Shown here piece by piece: positions 35,315 through 45,508 of a DNA stretch of 60,798 nt; position 1 is the stretch's first letter; each line of letters opens with the position of its first letter. The stretch is from Nitrospirota bacterium (GTDB lineage Bacteria; Nitrospirota; Thermodesulfovibrionia; Thermodesulfovibrionales; Dissulfurispiraceae), in NCBI GenBank assembly GCA_040752355.1, contig JBFMHE010000024.1:1-60798 (forward strand), given 5' to 3'. The translations under genes were made by a program, and so were the position numbers. Below the pieces are notes generated by a model, which saw only the letters and a program-made list of their open reading frames with translations, did not search any database and was not told where the DNA came from.

Positions 35315-37525
35315 ATGGAGACGATGCAGATTGACCGGAGCCTGGAAGAATTGGTCAGAGGCGAGTACAGCAACCCGTTCGAGCTCCTCGGCATACACCC
35401 CTTCAACGGGCGGTCTCTCATCCGCGCGTTCATGCCCGAAGCAAGAGAGGCATGGGTCGTTATAGTCGAGGGAGAGCGCTCCGGGCAGACGGTCCCGATG
35501 CAGAGAGTGCTCGACGAAGGGCTCTACGAGGCGGTCGTCGATAAGGACACGCGGCCCCTGGGGTATAAGATCAGGACCGTCACCCGCTGGGACGAGGTGC
35601 GGGAGTTTTACGACCCCTATGCCTTTTCCCCGGTGCTGACCGATTTCGATCTGCACCTGATCGGCGAGGGCACGCACTACCAGAATTACGAAAAGCTCGG
35701 GGCGCATCCCCGCGAGGTCAACGGCATAGCAGGCGTCCACTTCGCTGTCTGGGCCCCCAATGCGCGGCGCATGAGCGTTATCGGCGACTTCAACGGGTGG
35801 GACGGCAGGCGGCATCCCATGCGGCCCCTCGGTTCGTCCGGGATCTGGGAGCTCTTCATTCCCGGGCTCGGGGAGGGCCTGGGCTATAAATTCGAGGTCC
35901 TCTCGCGGTATCACGGATACAAGGAGCAGAAGGTGGATCCCTTCGCCTTCTTTTTCGAGGTCCGCCCCAAAACCGCTGCCATTGTCTACGATATCGAAAA
36001 CAAATATACCTGGCGGGACGACGCCTGGGTTGCGGCGAGGGAGAAGAAGAACTGGTTCGAAGCGCCGGTCTCGATCTACGAGGTCCACCTCGGCTCGTGG
36101 ATGCGCGCTCCGGAAGAGGGGAACCGCTTTCTCACGTACCGCGAGCTGGCCGAGCGGCTGATCCCGCATGTCAAGAGACTCGGGTTCACCCATATCGAGC
36201 TCCTCCCGGTCTCGGAACATCCGCTCGACGCCTCCTGGGGATACCAGACGATCGGGTATTTCGCGCCCACGAGCAGGTTCGGCGCTCCCGCGGACTTCAT
36301 GTATTTTGTCGACGAGTGCCACCAGAACGGCATCGGCGTTCTGGTGGACTGGGTTCCCGCGCACTTCCCCAAGGACGCGCACGGCCTCGCCTTCTTCGAC
36401 GGCACCTGCCTCTACGAGCATGAGGACCCGCGAAAGGGCGAGCATAGGGAGTGGGGTACGCTTGTCTTCAACTACGGAAGGAACGAGGTGCGGAATTACC
36501 TCATCTCGAACGCGCTCTTCTGGCTCGACAAGTACCACATCGACGGGCTGCGGGTCGATGCCGTCGCCTCCATGCTCTACCTCGACTATTCCCGCAAGCA
36601 CGGAGAGTGGGTCCCCAATATCTACGGCGGCAACGAGAACCTCGAGGCGATCGACTTCCTCAAGCACTTCAACGAGGTGGTCCATTACTACCACCCCGGC
36701 GTGCTCACCGTAGCGGAAGAGTCGACCGCCTGGGGCGGGGTCTCGAAGCCCACCTACCTCGGCGGCCTCGGCTTCAGCATGAAGTGGAATATGGGCTGGA
36801 TGCACGACACCCTCGATTACTTCTCGAAAGAGCCGGTCCACCGGAAGTACCATACCAACAATCTTACCTTCAGCATGATCTATGCGTTTACCGAAAACTT
36901 CGTGCTCCCCTTCTCGCACGACGAGGTCGTTTACGGCAAGCGGTCGATGCTGAGCAAGATGCCGGGCGACCTGTGGCAGAAGTTCGCCAACCTCAGGGCG
37001 CTCTACGGCTATATGTACGGCCATCCCGGCAAAAAGATGCTCTTCATGGGCGGTGAATTCGGGCAGTGGGACGAGTGGAATTTCGATACCAGTCTCGACT
37101 GGCACCTCGTCCAGTACGAGCCGCACCAGAAGCTCATGGACTATCTCTACAATCTCAACCGCCTCTACCGCACCGAGCCTGCGCTGTACGAGGTCTGCCA
37201 CGACTGGCGGGGCTTCGAGTGGATCGACTTCCACGACCACGACAACAGCGTCCTTTCGTTCATCAGGCGGGCGAAGGATCCCGACGACTTTCTCGTCTTT
37301 GTCTTCAATCTTACGCCGGTGCCGCGGCCGGGCTATCGTATCGGCGTGCCGCGGCCGGGCTACTATCAGGAGCTGCTGAACAGCGATTCCACCTATTACG
37401 GGGGATCGGATATGGGCAACGGCGGAGGCGTGACCGCGGAGGAGATCTCGTCGCACGAGCGGTTTCCTTGCTCTCTGAACCTTACGCTGCCGCCGCTCTC
37501 GGCATTGATCTTCAAGCCCCGCTAG
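35315..37525 (+). CDS. glgB: 1,4-alpha-glucan branching enzyme
   Basis: 736 residues. The N-terminal domains include a CBM48-type [15 protein letters not shown]-like region and [22 protein letters not shown]. The GH13 barrel contains the catalytic Asp in [15 protein letters not shown], the Glu in VAEESTAW and the Asp in SHDEVVYGK. It adds alpha-1,6 branches to glycogen. No other glycogen gene lies nearby. Its own extended -10 promoter is upstream. Confidence 0.97.
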   Translation: METMQIDRSLEELVRGEYSNPFELLGIHPFNGRSLIRAFMPEAREAWVVIVEGERSGQTVPMQRVLDEGLYEAVVDKDTRPLGYKIRTVTRWDEVREFYDPYAFSPVLTDFDLHLIGEGTHYQNYEKLGAHPREVNGIAGVHFAVWAPNARRMSVIGDFNGWDGRRHPMRPLGSSGIWELFIPGLGEGLGYKFEVLSRYHGYKEQKVDPFAFFFEVRPKTAAIVYDIENKYTWRDDAWVAAREKKNWFEAPVSIYEVHLGSWMRAPEEGNRFLTYRELAERLIPHVKRLGFTHIELLPVSEHPLDASWGYQTIGYFAPTSRFGAPADFMYFVDECHQNGIGVLVDWVPAHFPKDAHGLAFFDGTCLYEHEDPRKGEHREWGTLVFNYGRNEVRNYLISNALFWLDKYHIDGLRVDAVASMLYLDYSRKHGEWVPNIYGGNENLEAIDFLKHFNEVVHYYHPGVLTVAEESTAWGGVSKPTYLGGLGFSMKWNMGWMHDTLDYFSKEPVHRKYHTNNLTFSMIYAFTENFVLPFSHDEVVYGKRSMLSKMPGDLWQKFANLRALYGYMYGHPGKKMLFMGGEFGQWDEWNFDTSLDWHLVQYEPHQKLMDYLYNLNRLYRTEPALYEVCHDWRGFEWIDFHDHDNSVLSFIRRAKDPDDFLVFVFNLTPVPRPGYRIGVPRPGYYQELLNSDSTYYGGSDMGNGGGVTAEEISSHERFPCSLNLTLPPLSALIFKPR

Positions 37526-37541
37526 AGAAGGGCGTGACGAG

Positions 37542-38003
37542 CTACTGTTTTCCCATCTTCTCCAGGCTCTCTTTGTGTACCTTGTAGAAGTGGACGTGGT
37601 CTTCTATCGCTTTCCATAGGACGGCCTTGATCGCAGGAGCGTCTTTCTCGTTTATCACGACATCGACGCTCCTGACGAAAGCGGTCATCGCGTCCTGGGT
37701 CTTGAGATGCGGGCCGACGAGGGCGACGATGAGGCGCCGTCGTGTCGCCATGGGCATGCCCTTCAGGTGCCGGTAGACGGCGTTGTCCTCCGGTGACGCG
37801 CCTGCGAACGTCTCGCTGAGGACCACGATCTCATACTGGTTGAACTTGAGCCATTCCAGCGCCTCGGCAGCGGTACTCGCGGTCTCGACATGGTATCCCA
37901 GTCCTTTGATCGCCTCGGTGGTGCTCTTGTTCACCTCGGCGCCCTCTGCGCACACCAGCGCGCTCCCTGCTTTCACGCCGAAGTCTCCTGCGCCTGTTTC
38001 CAT
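37542..38003 (-). CDS. Pseudo-receiver protein linked to the pilus motor genes
   Basis: 153 residues with a receiver-like fold (GYHVETASTAAEALEWLKFNQYEIVVLSETF). The phospho-acceptor Asp expected after the third strand is missing: EIVVLSETF has Ser/Glu where DLVLLD would be. It may therefore work as an unphosphorylated partner. It starts 9 bp after the pilU-like gene on the same strand and is probably co-transcribed with it. Confidence 0.7.
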   Translation of the reverse strand: METGAGDFGVKAGSALVCAEGAEVNKSTTEAIKGLGYHVETASTAAEALEWLKFNQYEIVVLSETFAGASPEDNAVYRHLKGMPMATRRRLIVALVGPHLKTQDAMTAFVRSVDVVINEKDAPAIKAVLWKAIEDHVHFYKVHKESLEKMGKQ

Positions 38004-38012
38004 AAACGCCCC

Positions 38013-39191
38013 CTATTTTGTCTTCATCCGTAGAGTGTAGTCCTTATCCATCTTCAGCCCCTCGATCGGGGTCGTCTTCTCTCCCTTGGCGCTCTTGATC
38101 ATATCGATGCCCCTGCCGACGACCGGCTTCTTCGAGGCATAGGCGAGGGCGGTCTCTTCGGTGATCAGCCCGTCCTGGTACAGCTTTATGATCGCCTTGT
38201 CGAAGGTCTGCATACCGAAGGCCTCGCCGGCCTCGATGATCTCGTAGAAGGTCTTTCCCTCGGCCTCACCGTTCAGGATTGACTCTTTCACCCTGAGGTT
38301 CGTCTTCATGATCTCGACGACGGCTATTCTTCCGCCGCCGACCTTGGGCAGGAGCCGCTGGCTCACCACCCACCGTATGGTGTCGGCGAGGCGGATGCGG
38401 ATCTGCTTCTCCTCCTCCTGTTCGAACATGCCGGCGATCCTGTTGACCGTCTGCCCTGCATCGATGGTATGCAGGGTAGAGAGGACGAGGTGTCCCGTCT
38501 CTGCTGCGGAAAGGCCTATCTCGACGGTCTCCCGGTCTCTCATCTCTCCGACGAGCACTACCTTGGGAGCCTGGCGGAGCGCTGCTCTCAGGCCGTTGGC
38601 GAACGTATCGAAGTCGATGCCCATTTCGCGCTGGTTGAAGGTCGCCTTCTGGTGCGGGTGCGCGAACTCGACGGGGTCTTCGAGGGTGATGACATGAACC
38701 GACTTGTTCTCGTTGATGATCCTGAGCACCGCGGCCAGGGTCGACGATTTACCGCTCCCCGTGGCTCCGGTCACCAGCACCAGGCCGTTCTTCTCTTCGG
38801 CGATCTGGCCGAGCACCTCGGGAATCCGCAGGTCCGCGAGGGTAGGGATATCCGTGGAGAGCTTTCTGAGCACGATCGAATAGGAGCCGCGCTGCGAAAA
38901 TATGTTGACCCTGAAGCGCGCCTTTCCGGGCAGCAGATAGGAGAGGTCGCACGATCCCTCCCTGATCAGCGTCTCGGTGAGCCGGCGGTCTGAATTGATC
39001 AGGTTCATCGCGATGATCTCGGTCTGGAAAGGGGTGAGGGTATCGAGCGCGGCCTCTTTGAAGCTGACCGGCACCAGCTGCCCCGCTGCCTCGACCTGCG
39101 GCGGCTTGCCGACCGTAAAGTTGAGGTCAGAGACATTATCGCTGCTGTCGAGCATGGTGCTCAGCAGGTAATCGAGCTCAGGTCTTCTCAT
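38013..39191 (-). CDS. pilU: PilU-like twitching motility ATPase
   Basis: 392 residues of the PilT/PilU secretion ATPase family: Walker A GATGSGKSS, Asp box LVGEMRDRETVEIG, His box HLVLSTLHTIDAGQTVNRI and Walker B region. It is longer at the C-terminus than PilT and paired with it, which suits PilU. These hexameric motors retract type IV pili at the inner membrane. Runs with the pseudo-receiver gene downstream. Confidence 0.85.
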   Translation of the reverse strand: MRRPELDYLLSTMLDSSDNVSDLNFTVGKPPQVEAAGQLVPVSFKEAALDTLTPFQTEIIAMNLINSDRRLTETLIREGSCDLSYLLPGKARFRVNIFSQRGSYSIVLRKLSTDIPTLADLRIPEVLGQIAEEKNGLVLVTGATGSGKSSTLAAVLRIINENKSVHVITLEDPVEFAHPHQKATFNQREMGIDFDTFANGLRAALRQAPKVVLVGEMRDRETVEIGLSAAETGHLVLSTLHTIDAGQTVNRIAGMFEQEEEKQIRIRLADTIRWVVSQRLLPKVGGGRIAVVEIMKTNLRVKESILNGEAEGKTFYEIIEAGEAFGMQTFDKAIIKLYQDGLITEETALAYASKKPVVGRGIDMIKSAKGEKTTPIEGLKMDKDYTLRMKTK

Positions 39192-39214
39192 GGTTCCTCC
39201 TCTTTCCTTGATGA

Positions 39215-39281
39215 ACTGTTCAAACCGTTCAAGCTGTTTAAACCGTTTGAACCGCTTAAACGGCTTAAACGGTCCGTTAAA
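39215..39281 (-). repeat. Degenerate 9-bp tandem array between pilT and pilU
   Basis: About seven copies of a roughly 9-bp unit of the form CGGTTTAA/CGGTTCAA run through the pilT-pilU gap, and the last bases overlap the pilT stop. Units alternate TTTAA and TTCAA, so the array also contains many short inverted repeats. Function unknown; it leaves little room for a conventional promoter of pilU. Confidence 0.6.
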
Positions 39282-40350
39282 ATTCCGGCGGCGGTTCTTT
39301 CAGGAACTGGACGAACTTCTGTTTATCGATTGCCTTGTCATACGCGTCTTCGGGACTGATCCTTTTTTTCTGGAGGAGCTCCATGATGGCGTCGTCCAGC
39401 GTCTGCATGCCGAATTTCTTCCCGGTCTGCATTGCCGAGGGGAGCTGATGGGTCTTCGATTCCCTGATGAGGTTCGAGACCGCGTAGGTGACGACGAGGA
39501 TCTCGAGCGCGGCGCACCGTCCCTTCTTGTCGATGCGTTTGAAGAGGTTCTGCGCGATAACGCCCTTCAGGGACTCCGACAGGGTCGTCCTGATCTGCGC
39601 CTGCTGATTTGCAGGGAAGACATCCACCACCCTGTCGACGGTCTTCGGCGCGCTCGTCGTGTGCAGGGTGCCGAAGACGAGATGGCCGGTCGAGGCAGCC
39701 TCGAGCGCGAGCTGGATCGTTTCGAGGTCCCGCATTTCACCCACGAGGATGATGTCGGGGTCCTCGCGGAGCGCTCCCCTGAGCGCGGCAGAGAAGGATT
39801 TCGTATGGGTCCCGAGCTCCCGGTGGTTGACGATGCAGCCCTGGCTTTTGTGCACGAACTCGATCGGGTCTTCGACGGTGATGATGTGGTCTTTCCGCAT
39901 CTTGTTGGCGTAGTCGATGATCGCCGCGAGCGTCGTCGACTTACCGCTTCCGGTAGGTCCCGTAACCAGCACCAGCCCCTTCTGGAGCATCGCGAACTTC
40001 TTGCATACCGGCGGCAGCCCCAGCTGCTCGGTGGTCAGGATCTCGCTCGGGATCTCCCTGAAGACCGCCCCGACACCGTATTTCTGCATGAAGAAGTTCG
40101 CCCGATACCGGGCCAGGCCGGGGATCTCGTAGCCGAAGTCGACATCTCCGGTCTCCTCGAAGGTCTTTATCTTGTCTTCAGGGGCGATCTCGTAGAGCAT
40201 CGCTTTCAGATCGTCGTTGTCGAGGGGGTTATAGTCGATCCGCTCCATCTCGCCGCGGATCCGGAGGATCGGCTGGGAGCCCGAGACCATATGCAGGTCA
40301 GAGGCCCCCTGCTCGTGCATGAGTTGAAAAAACGCATCAATTTTGGCCAT
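39277..40350 (-). CDS. pilT: PilT twitching motility ATPase
   Basis: 357 residues; Walker A GPTGSGKSTTLA, Asp box LVGEMRDLETIQLA, His box HLVFGTLHTTSAPKTVDRV and the C-terminal AIRxRK-like region. The protein drives type IV pilus retraction. The ribosome site CAGGAGGGCG precedes the ATG. First gene of the pilT-pilU-pseudo-receiver run. Confidence 0.95.
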   Translation of the reverse strand: MAKIDAFFQLMHEQGASDLHMVSGSQPILRIRGEMERIDYNPLDNDDLKAMLYEIAPEDKIKTFEETGDVDFGYEIPGLARYRANFFMQKYGVGAVFREIPSEILTTEQLGLPPVCKKFAMLQKGLVLVTGPTGSGKSTTLAAIIDYANKMRKDHIITVEDPIEFVHKSQGCIVNHRELGTHTKSFSAALRGALREDPDIILVGEMRDLETIQLALEAASTGHLVFGTLHTTSAPKTVDRVVDVFPANQQAQIRTTLSESLKGVIAQNLFKRIDKKGRCAALEILVVTYAVSNLIRESKTHQLPSAMQTGKKFGMQTLDDAIMELLQKKRISPEDAYDKAIDKQKFVQFLKEPPPEF

Positions 40351-40485
40351 GGCGCCCTCCTGTCAGCTCTTGTTGTGCGGCGGTGACGCAGTCGCTCCGG
40401 CTTGTCACATAGCAGCAATGACACAATATGCCCGATACTACTTATTTTCGGACGAAACCGGAAAAGGTTTAATGGGGGAGAAAGG

Positions 40486-40509
40486 CAGAATCCAGAATTC
40501 TGGATTCTG
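40486..40509. repeat. Perfect 24-bp palindrome upstream of secA
   Basis: The 24 bases are identical to their reverse complement, with GAATTC at the centre and CAGAATCC as the left end. It sits 66 bp upstream of the secA start codon, in a 225-bp intergenic gap. It could be a protein-binding site, a hairpin in the secA leader, or a copy of a dispersed palindromic repeat. Confidence 0.85.
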
Positions 40510-40575
40510 AAAACAGCGCTCCTTCGCTTGCATAAATTCCCTCTCGCTGTTAGTATAAAAGAGGGTGAAATTATC

Positions 40576-43245
40576 ATGGTAAATATACTTAAAAAGATAT
40601 TCGGTACGAAGAACGAGCGTGAGCTCAAACGCCTGTTCGACAACGTCGATCAGGTAAATTCCCTCGAGCCGTCCGTTGCCGCGCTGAGCGATGAACAGCT
40701 CAAGGGAAAGACGGAGGAATTCAGGAGCAGGCTCGAGTCGGGAGCGTCTCTCGACGCCCTGCTGAGCGAGGCCTTTGCCGTCGTCCGGGAGGCGGGAAAG
40801 CGCCTCATGAAGATGCGGCATTTCGATGTCCAGCTCATCGGCGGCATGGCGCTCCACGAAGGGAAGATCGCCGAGATGAAGACCGGCGAGGGAAAGACCC
40901 TTGTGGCGACGCTCCCGGTCTACCTGAACGCCCTCGACGGCAGGGGAGTGCATGTCATTACGGTGAACGACTACCTGGCCAAGAGAGACGCCCAGTGGAT
41001 GGGAACGCTCTACCACTTCCTGGGTCTCTCGGTCGGCGTCATCCAGCACGACAGCTCCTTTCTTTACGACCCGACATATGTGACCCTCGACAAGCGCTAC
41101 AACCATCTCAGGCCCTGCACGCGGCAGGAGGCGTATCGCGCCGATATAACCTACGGCACCAACAACGAGTTCGGGTTCGATTATCTCAGGGACAACATGA
41201 AGTACGATATCGCCGACTACTGCCAGCGGGAGCTGAACTACGCGATCGTGGACGAGGTCGACAGCATTCTCATCGACGAGGCGAGGACGCCGCTCATCAT
41301 CTCCGGCCCCTCCGAGGAGTCTACGGACAAGTACTTCAAGGTGAACAGGATCATCCCGCAGTTCAAGCCCGACGAGGACTTCAAGATCGACGAGAAGCTC
41401 AAGAACGCGGTCCTCACCGAGTCGGGCAGCGCCAAGGTGGAGCGGCTCATCGGGGTGGGCAACCTCTACGATCCGACGAACATCGAGCTGGTCCACCACG
41501 TGCTCCAGGCCCTGCGCGCGCACCATCTCTTCAAGCGCGATGTCGATTACGTCGTCAAGGACGGCGAGGTGGTCATCGTCGATGAATTCACCGGCCGGCT
41601 CATGCCGGGCAGACGGTGGAGCGACGGGCTGCACCAGGCGATCGAAGCGAAGGAGGGCGTCAAGATCGCGAGCGAGAACCAGACGCTCGCCACGATCACC
41701 TTCCAGAACTACTTCAGGATGTACAACAAGCTCGCCGGCATGACCGGTACGGCGGATACGGAAGCGGAAGAGTTCGCGAAGATCTACAACCTGGATGTCC
41801 TGGTCATCCCGACGAACAAGGCGATGGTCCGCCTCGATCATCCCGATATGATCTACAAGAACGAGAAGGCGAAATTCAACGCGGTCATCAACGATATCGA
41901 GGCCTGCCATGCGAAGGGCCAGCCGGTGCTCGTGGGCACCACCTCGATCGAGAAGTCGGAGCTCCTGAGCCACCTCCTGAAGAAGCGGGGCATAAAGCAT
42001 GCGGTGCTGAATGCGAAGTACCACGAACGGGAGGCCGAGATCGTCGCCCAGACCGGGCGGCTCGGCGCGGTCACCATCGCCACCAACATGGCGGGACGGG
42101 GCACCGATATCGTCCTGGGCGGCAATCCCGACGGCCTTGCCCGCGAGTATGTGAAGGACAAGCCGGAGTATACGGAAGAGGACTTCGCCGCTGCGTATGA
42201 GAGAGCGAAAGAGGTCTGCGGAAAGGAGCGGGGGCAGGTCGTCGCTGCAGGCGGGCTGCACATTGTCGGCACCGAGCGCCACGAGGCCCGGCGTATCGAC
42301 AACCAGCTCCGGGGGAGATCGGGCCGGCAGGGAGACCCCGGCTCGTCGCGGTTCTATCTCTCGCTCGAAGACGACCTGATGCGGATCTTCGGCTCCGACC
42401 GGATAACGGGCCTGATGAACCTCCTCAAGATGGAAGAGGATATCCCCATCGAGAACAAGATGGTCACGAAGGCGATCGAGAATTCCCAGAAGAGGGTCGA
42501 GGCCCACAACTTCGATATCAGGAAGCACCTGCTCGAGTACGACGATGTCATGAACAAGCAGCGGCAGGAGATCTATTCGTTCAGGCGCGAGATCCTTGAG
42601 CGGCCGTCGCTGCGGGACAAGATCTTCGAGATGATCGAAGACGAAGTGGCAGCGCTCCTCGAGGTCTACTGCCCTGCGAACAGCGGGTACGATGCCTGGG
42701 ACCTGAACGGTCTCCGCGACGCGCTCTACGGCACCTTCTCCCTTTCCCTGGAGCTGAAGGATTCCGGCGGGCTCGACGAGCTCGAGAAGACGATCGTCAG
42801 CCGCGTCAAGGAGCTCTACGAGCAGAAGGAGCAGGAGGCGGGCGCCGAGATCATGCGCTACATGGAGAAGGTGATTCTCCTGCAGATCGTCGATACGCAG
42901 TGGAAAGACCACCTGCTCGGCATCGACCATATCAAAGAAGGCATCGGCCTGCGGGGGTACGCCCAGAGAGACCCCCTCGTGGAATACAAGAAAGAGGCAT
43001 TCGAGCTCTTTGCCGATATGTCGCAGCGCATCAACGCGGAGGTGCTGATGCGGCTCTTCCGGGTCCAGGTGCGCCAGGAGAGCGAAACCGAGGTCAGGCA
43101 GCGCTCACAGCAGCGGCTTATCTTCAACAGGAGCGACGGGGACGGAGCGAGGCAGCCGGCGCATGCGGGCAAGAAGGTGGGAAGGAACGATCCCTGCCCC
43201 TGCGGAAGCGGGAAGAAGCACAAGAAGTGCTGCGGGGTCGCCTGA
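40576..43245 (+). CDS. secA: Preprotein translocase ATPase SecA
   Basis: 889 residues. The start at 40576 matches the conserved SecA N-terminus [19 protein letters not shown]; the frame extends upstream through the leader. Motifs: Walker [29 protein letters not shown] (in part), [30 protein letters not shown], and the C-terminal zinc-binding [17 protein letters not shown] that contacts SecB. It drives export through SecYEG. Confidence 0.97.
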   Translation: MVNILKKIFGTKNERELKRLFDNVDQVNSLEPSVAALSDEQLKGKTEEFRSRLESGASLDALLSEAFAVVREAGKRLMKMRHFDVQLIGGMALHEGKIAEMKTGEGKTLVATLPVYLNALDGRGVHVITVNDYLAKRDAQWMGTLYHFLGLSVGVIQHDSSFLYDPTYVTLDKRYNHLRPCTRQEAYRADITYGTNNEFGFDYLRDNMKYDIADYCQRELNYAIVDEVDSILIDEARTPLIISGPSEESTDKYFKVNRIIPQFKPDEDFKIDEKLKNAVLTESGSAKVERLIGVGNLYDPTNIELVHHVLQALRAHHLFKRDVDYVVKDGEVVIVDEFTGRLMPGRRWSDGLHQAIEAKEGVKIASENQTLATITFQNYFRMYNKLAGMTGTADTEAEEFAKIYNLDVLVIPTNKAMVRLDHPDMIYKNEKAKFNAVINDIEACHAKGQPVLVGTTSIEKSELLSHLLKKRGIKHAVLNAKYHEREAEIVAQTGRLGAVTIATNMAGRGTDIVLGGNPDGLAREYVKDKPEYTEEDFAAAYERAKEVCGKERGQVVAAGGLHIVGTERHEARRIDNQLRGRSGRQGDPGSSRFYLSLEDDLMRIFGSDRITGLMNLLKMEEDIPIENKMVTKAIENSQKRVEAHNFDIRKHLLEYDDVMNKQRQEIYSFRREILERPSLRDKIFEMIEDEVAALLEVYCPANSGYDAWDLNGLRDALYGTFSLSLELKDSGGLDELEKTIVSRVKELYEQKEQEAGAEIMRYMEKVILLQIVDTQWKDHLLGIDHIKEGIGLRGYAQRDPLVEYKKEAFELFADMSQRINAEVLMRLFRVQVRQESETEVRQRSQQRLIFNRSDGDGARQPAHAGKKVGRNDPCPCGSGKKHKKCCGVA

Positions 43246-43310
43246 TACGGCGAAGTTCCCCCTTCTAGAAACGTTCTGATCTAAGCGGCGTTCTTTTGAG
43301 GCAGGATAGA

Positions 43311-43530
43311 AAAAATGGACACCAAAGTTGAGTAAAATACAGAGTACAAAGACGGAGGTGTCACAAGAGTATGGGCAAGAGAGGGATACCGCAAGGGAAG
43401 TACACGAAGGAGTTTCGAGAGGGAGCGGTGGAGCTGGTTTGGAGGGGGCATGTCAAGAATCTTGTGTAAATGCCTTTTCGTAATATTCATGGAAGTGATA
43501 TGACAGGTCGTGTAAAGTACATTCCGCTTA
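43311..43530 (+). mobile_element. Remnants of at least two insertion sequences
   Basis: A 32-codon frame at 43371-43469 (MGKRGIPQGKYTKEFREGAV onward) is the start of an IS3-family OrfA, cut off after WRGHVKN by sequence of another kind. The join, TGTCAAGAATCTTGTGTAAA (from 43451), looks like the terminal inverted repeat of an IS256-type element (reverse complement begins TTTACACAAGATTC). The rest of both elements is gone. This marks a scar region downstream of secA. Confidence 0.6.
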
Positions 43531-43902
43531 GGATATGTCGTGCTCTTTGCTTTCTTCGGTACCGCCCTGCCACGGCCATCGCCCCGTCATTTCTACCTCG
43601 AGCGTAAAGCTCAGAAAGGTCCTTATCAGCACAATGATCCCCAGCACCCCGACGCTGCGGAAAGAGGGCTCGACGGCAACTGTAGTGATGATATCCGCGG
43701 CAACCAGGAATTCCAGGCCCAGGAGAATTCCCCGGCCGAGCAGGCGGCGGTAGGCCGAAAAAACCTCGCGGCCTCGGGCTGTTCTTGCCATGAGCGCCGC
43801 TCTGAGCGTTGCGTAAAGCGCTCCGGCGGCGATAACGCCGATGCCGAGCGCTTCGAGCGCTCTTGCCGTGACCTCTGCGAAGAGCTCTATGGAAATCATC
43901 AA
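43528..43902 (-). CDS. DUF1622 membrane protein
   Basis: 124 residues, three hydrophobic helices (about 15-38, 55-78, 85-105) with the family stretch LGRGILLGLEFLVAADIITTVAVEPSFRSVGVLG (in part). Function unknown; common in bacteria. The start could be 43902 or 43899 (double Met). It lies alone between IS remnants and a broken gene. Confidence 0.82.
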   Translation of the reverse strand: MMISIELFAEVTARALEALGIGVIAAGALYATLRAALMARTARGREVFSAYRRLLGRGILLGLEFLVAADIITTVAVEPSFRSVGVLGIIVLIRTFLSFTLEVEMTGRWPWQGGTEESKEHDIS

Positions 43903-43975
43903 ACGAGCCTCTGCCGGAGATTACGCTGGGGGCAATCCAGAACCCGTCCTCTTTTGTTCAGTGCTTAACAGATAA

Positions 43976-44133
43976 TCAAAGTGCATTCAACACAAATACC
44001 ATGAACGAGAAGACGACAACGAGGCCCACGTCTATCGCCCAACGGACAAGCGAACCCCCTCGAGCTCCCGAAGCTCCCCCACAAGCATAGCGATTTTATC
44101 GGACGGCACCGTCACCTGGACCTGTCGGGGCAT
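43976..44133 (-). pseudogene. Broken small membrane-protein gene
   Basis: From the ATG at 44133 a 33-codon frame reads MPRQVQVTVPSDKIAML, then GELRELEGVRLSVGR and stops at 44032. A frame shifted relative to it continues with SLVRWAIDVGLVVVFSF and ends in a hydrophobic tail at 43976. A single frameshift would join a soluble start to a membrane tail, which suggests a decayed or heavily deleted gene. The parent family is not identified. Confidence 0.35.
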
Positions 44134-44432
44134 CTCTCTTCTTGCAGAACGGTTGGCGATTAATTATGGAACGCTGAGGAGGCAAACCAGCTCGGCTCTA
44201 TTCATGAGCGCCTTTCAGAACCGCGCTGCCCGGGGCGGCGCTCTCGTCCTGTGCCATCGGCAATGGCCTTAGTTGATAGTAATAGTATAAAGCCGCTTCA
44301 TGAATACGTAAAGACAGGGACATCCCGCCGATAATGAAAAAGAGCGCAAGTGAGGATGCCTATCTCTTCGGACAACCGGCTGGTGATGGTGCTCAACGGT
44401 AGTCGCACGTGCGCAACGCGGCGCCGGGCGGC
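44134..44432. other. Intergenic stretch without a recognisable gene
   Basis: I see no credible coding frame, RNA gene or repeat here. It lies in the decayed region between the broken gene and the proline-rich peptide gene. Confidence 0.5.
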
Positions 44433-44561
44433 TCAGACCTTCGGCGTCGGCGTCTTCGGCACCCCTGGAGGCCGCGGCGGTTTCTGCGGGGGCCGCGGGG
44501 GCACGCCGGGAGGTTTGGGGGGTGTTGCAGCGGCTTTGGATGTGCTCACTTTTCTGGGCAT
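44433..44561 (-). CDS. Very small proline-rich basic protein
   Basis: 42 residues beginning MPRKVSTSKAAATPPKPPG and continuing as a Pro/Lys/Arg array of PPxP units. The start is fixed by an excellent ribosome site, AAAGGAGGG, ending 3 bp before ATG. There is no hydrophobic segment. PPxxP repeats are typical of SH3-like ligands, and such runs also depend on EF-P for translation. The opposite strand is open too, Gly-rich, but lacks a ribosome site. No family recognised. Confidence 0.6.
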   Translation of the reverse strand: MPRKVSTSKAAATPPKPPGVPPRPPQKPPRPPGVPKTPTPKV

Positions 44562-44930
44562 ATTCCCTCCTTTCTTATTCGGAATACTACACCGTAATTG
44601 AACGCCCTCCCTACTTATCACTTATCAATCGATCTTCACACAGTCAAGCGAAAAATGCGAGCTTGTCCGAGCTTGGGCTTTGGGGGCGTGAGTGCCGGGA
44701 TACCACTGTATCCGGAGTATTGTCAGCGGGGATGGACATGTTGCACCTACTAAGGATCTATGCAAAACTTTAACAAGGGGAAAAGTCTTACCTCTGTTGT
44801 GGTGTTTCTCCCCTTTCGTAGTGACTCTGGCGGCAACTGCCGCTCTCGTACTCACTCAATGCTGTATTCCTCAATGGCACGAGCGCCATTCAAATCAAAA
44901 CCATTTTTTCCAAAGCGTCAGGAGGCCTCC
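44562..44930. other. Intergenic stretch with one hairpin
   Basis: No convincing gene. An imperfect hairpin (CCGGGATAC at 44695-44703 against GTATCCGG at 44708-44715, loop CACT) is the only clear structure. The short open frames on both strands lack ribosome sites and recognisable content. Confidence 0.45.
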
Positions 44931-45422
44931 ATGATATCAGTTCTCCTTCAAAAGAACCGCAGCCGTTTGGCATTTCTGCGTATCGTATTATCTTCATCAG
45001 TGGCGCTGTTTATTGTTCTGTTGTTTGCCGGATCTGCTGCTCCGGGACAGGCAGGCCGGGGCAGTGGTCAGACAGCAACTCAAGGGCAGAAGCAGGTCGA
45101 GTACGGACCTCCCGAGCGGCTCATCGGGACATGGATGAGCAACGAGCCTGTGGATGTGGATCAGCCGGGGTCGGCGCGGATCAAGGTAAGCTTTCGGGAG
45201 GAAGGAAAGGTACGCGTAGTGGCATGGTCCACGCTTCCCCTCGTAGGGAAGGTCAAGACGACCAAAGGACCCTATCACGTCAAAAATAACGAGATTATTT
45301 CGAAGGCCATCAGGGGAGGCACTGCCGTCAGGTACTGGTTCGAAGACGGGCAGCTCGCGATCGAGTATAAACCGGGGCAGGTCGTCCGCTTCCATCGGGT
45401 GGATGACAAGGGCGGGGAATAA
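44931..45422 (+). CDS. Secreted or membrane-anchored hypothetical protein
   Basis: 163 residues. The ATG at 44931 follows AGGAGGCCTCC, so the longer frame upstream is not used. One hydrophobic segment (about 14-36) acts as signal peptide or anchor; the rest is a beta-rich domain (RLIGTWMSNEPVDVD, then strands ending VVRFHRVDDKGGE) that resembles a small lipocalin-like or stress-response fold. Function unknown. Confidence 0.65.
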   Translation: MISVLLQKNRSRLAFLRIVLSSSVALFIVLLFAGSAAPGQAGRGSGQTATQGQKQVEYGPPERLIGTWMSNEPVDVDQPGSARIKVSFREEGKVRVVAWSTLPLVGKVKTTKGPYHVKNNEIISKAIRGGTAVRYWFEDGQLAIEYKPGQVVRFHRVDDKGGE

Positions 45423-45508
45423 AAAGCAGAACATCTTGGAAATGCTGCGCATACCGGTATCGTCAGTTTAGCGCCGTGTATCCGCGGCTGAAAGAGAGGA
45501 TGACGCTC

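Noticed and set aside
40438-42930. 830-codon open frame on the minus strand opposite secA
   Set aside because: Mirror frame of secA; no recognisable motif, no ribosome site. The same holds for the 720-codon frame opposite glgB (35294-37456).
44350-44601. Gly-rich 83-codon plus-strand frame
   Set aside because: No ribosome site; the opposite strand has a strong one and gives the proline-rich protein.
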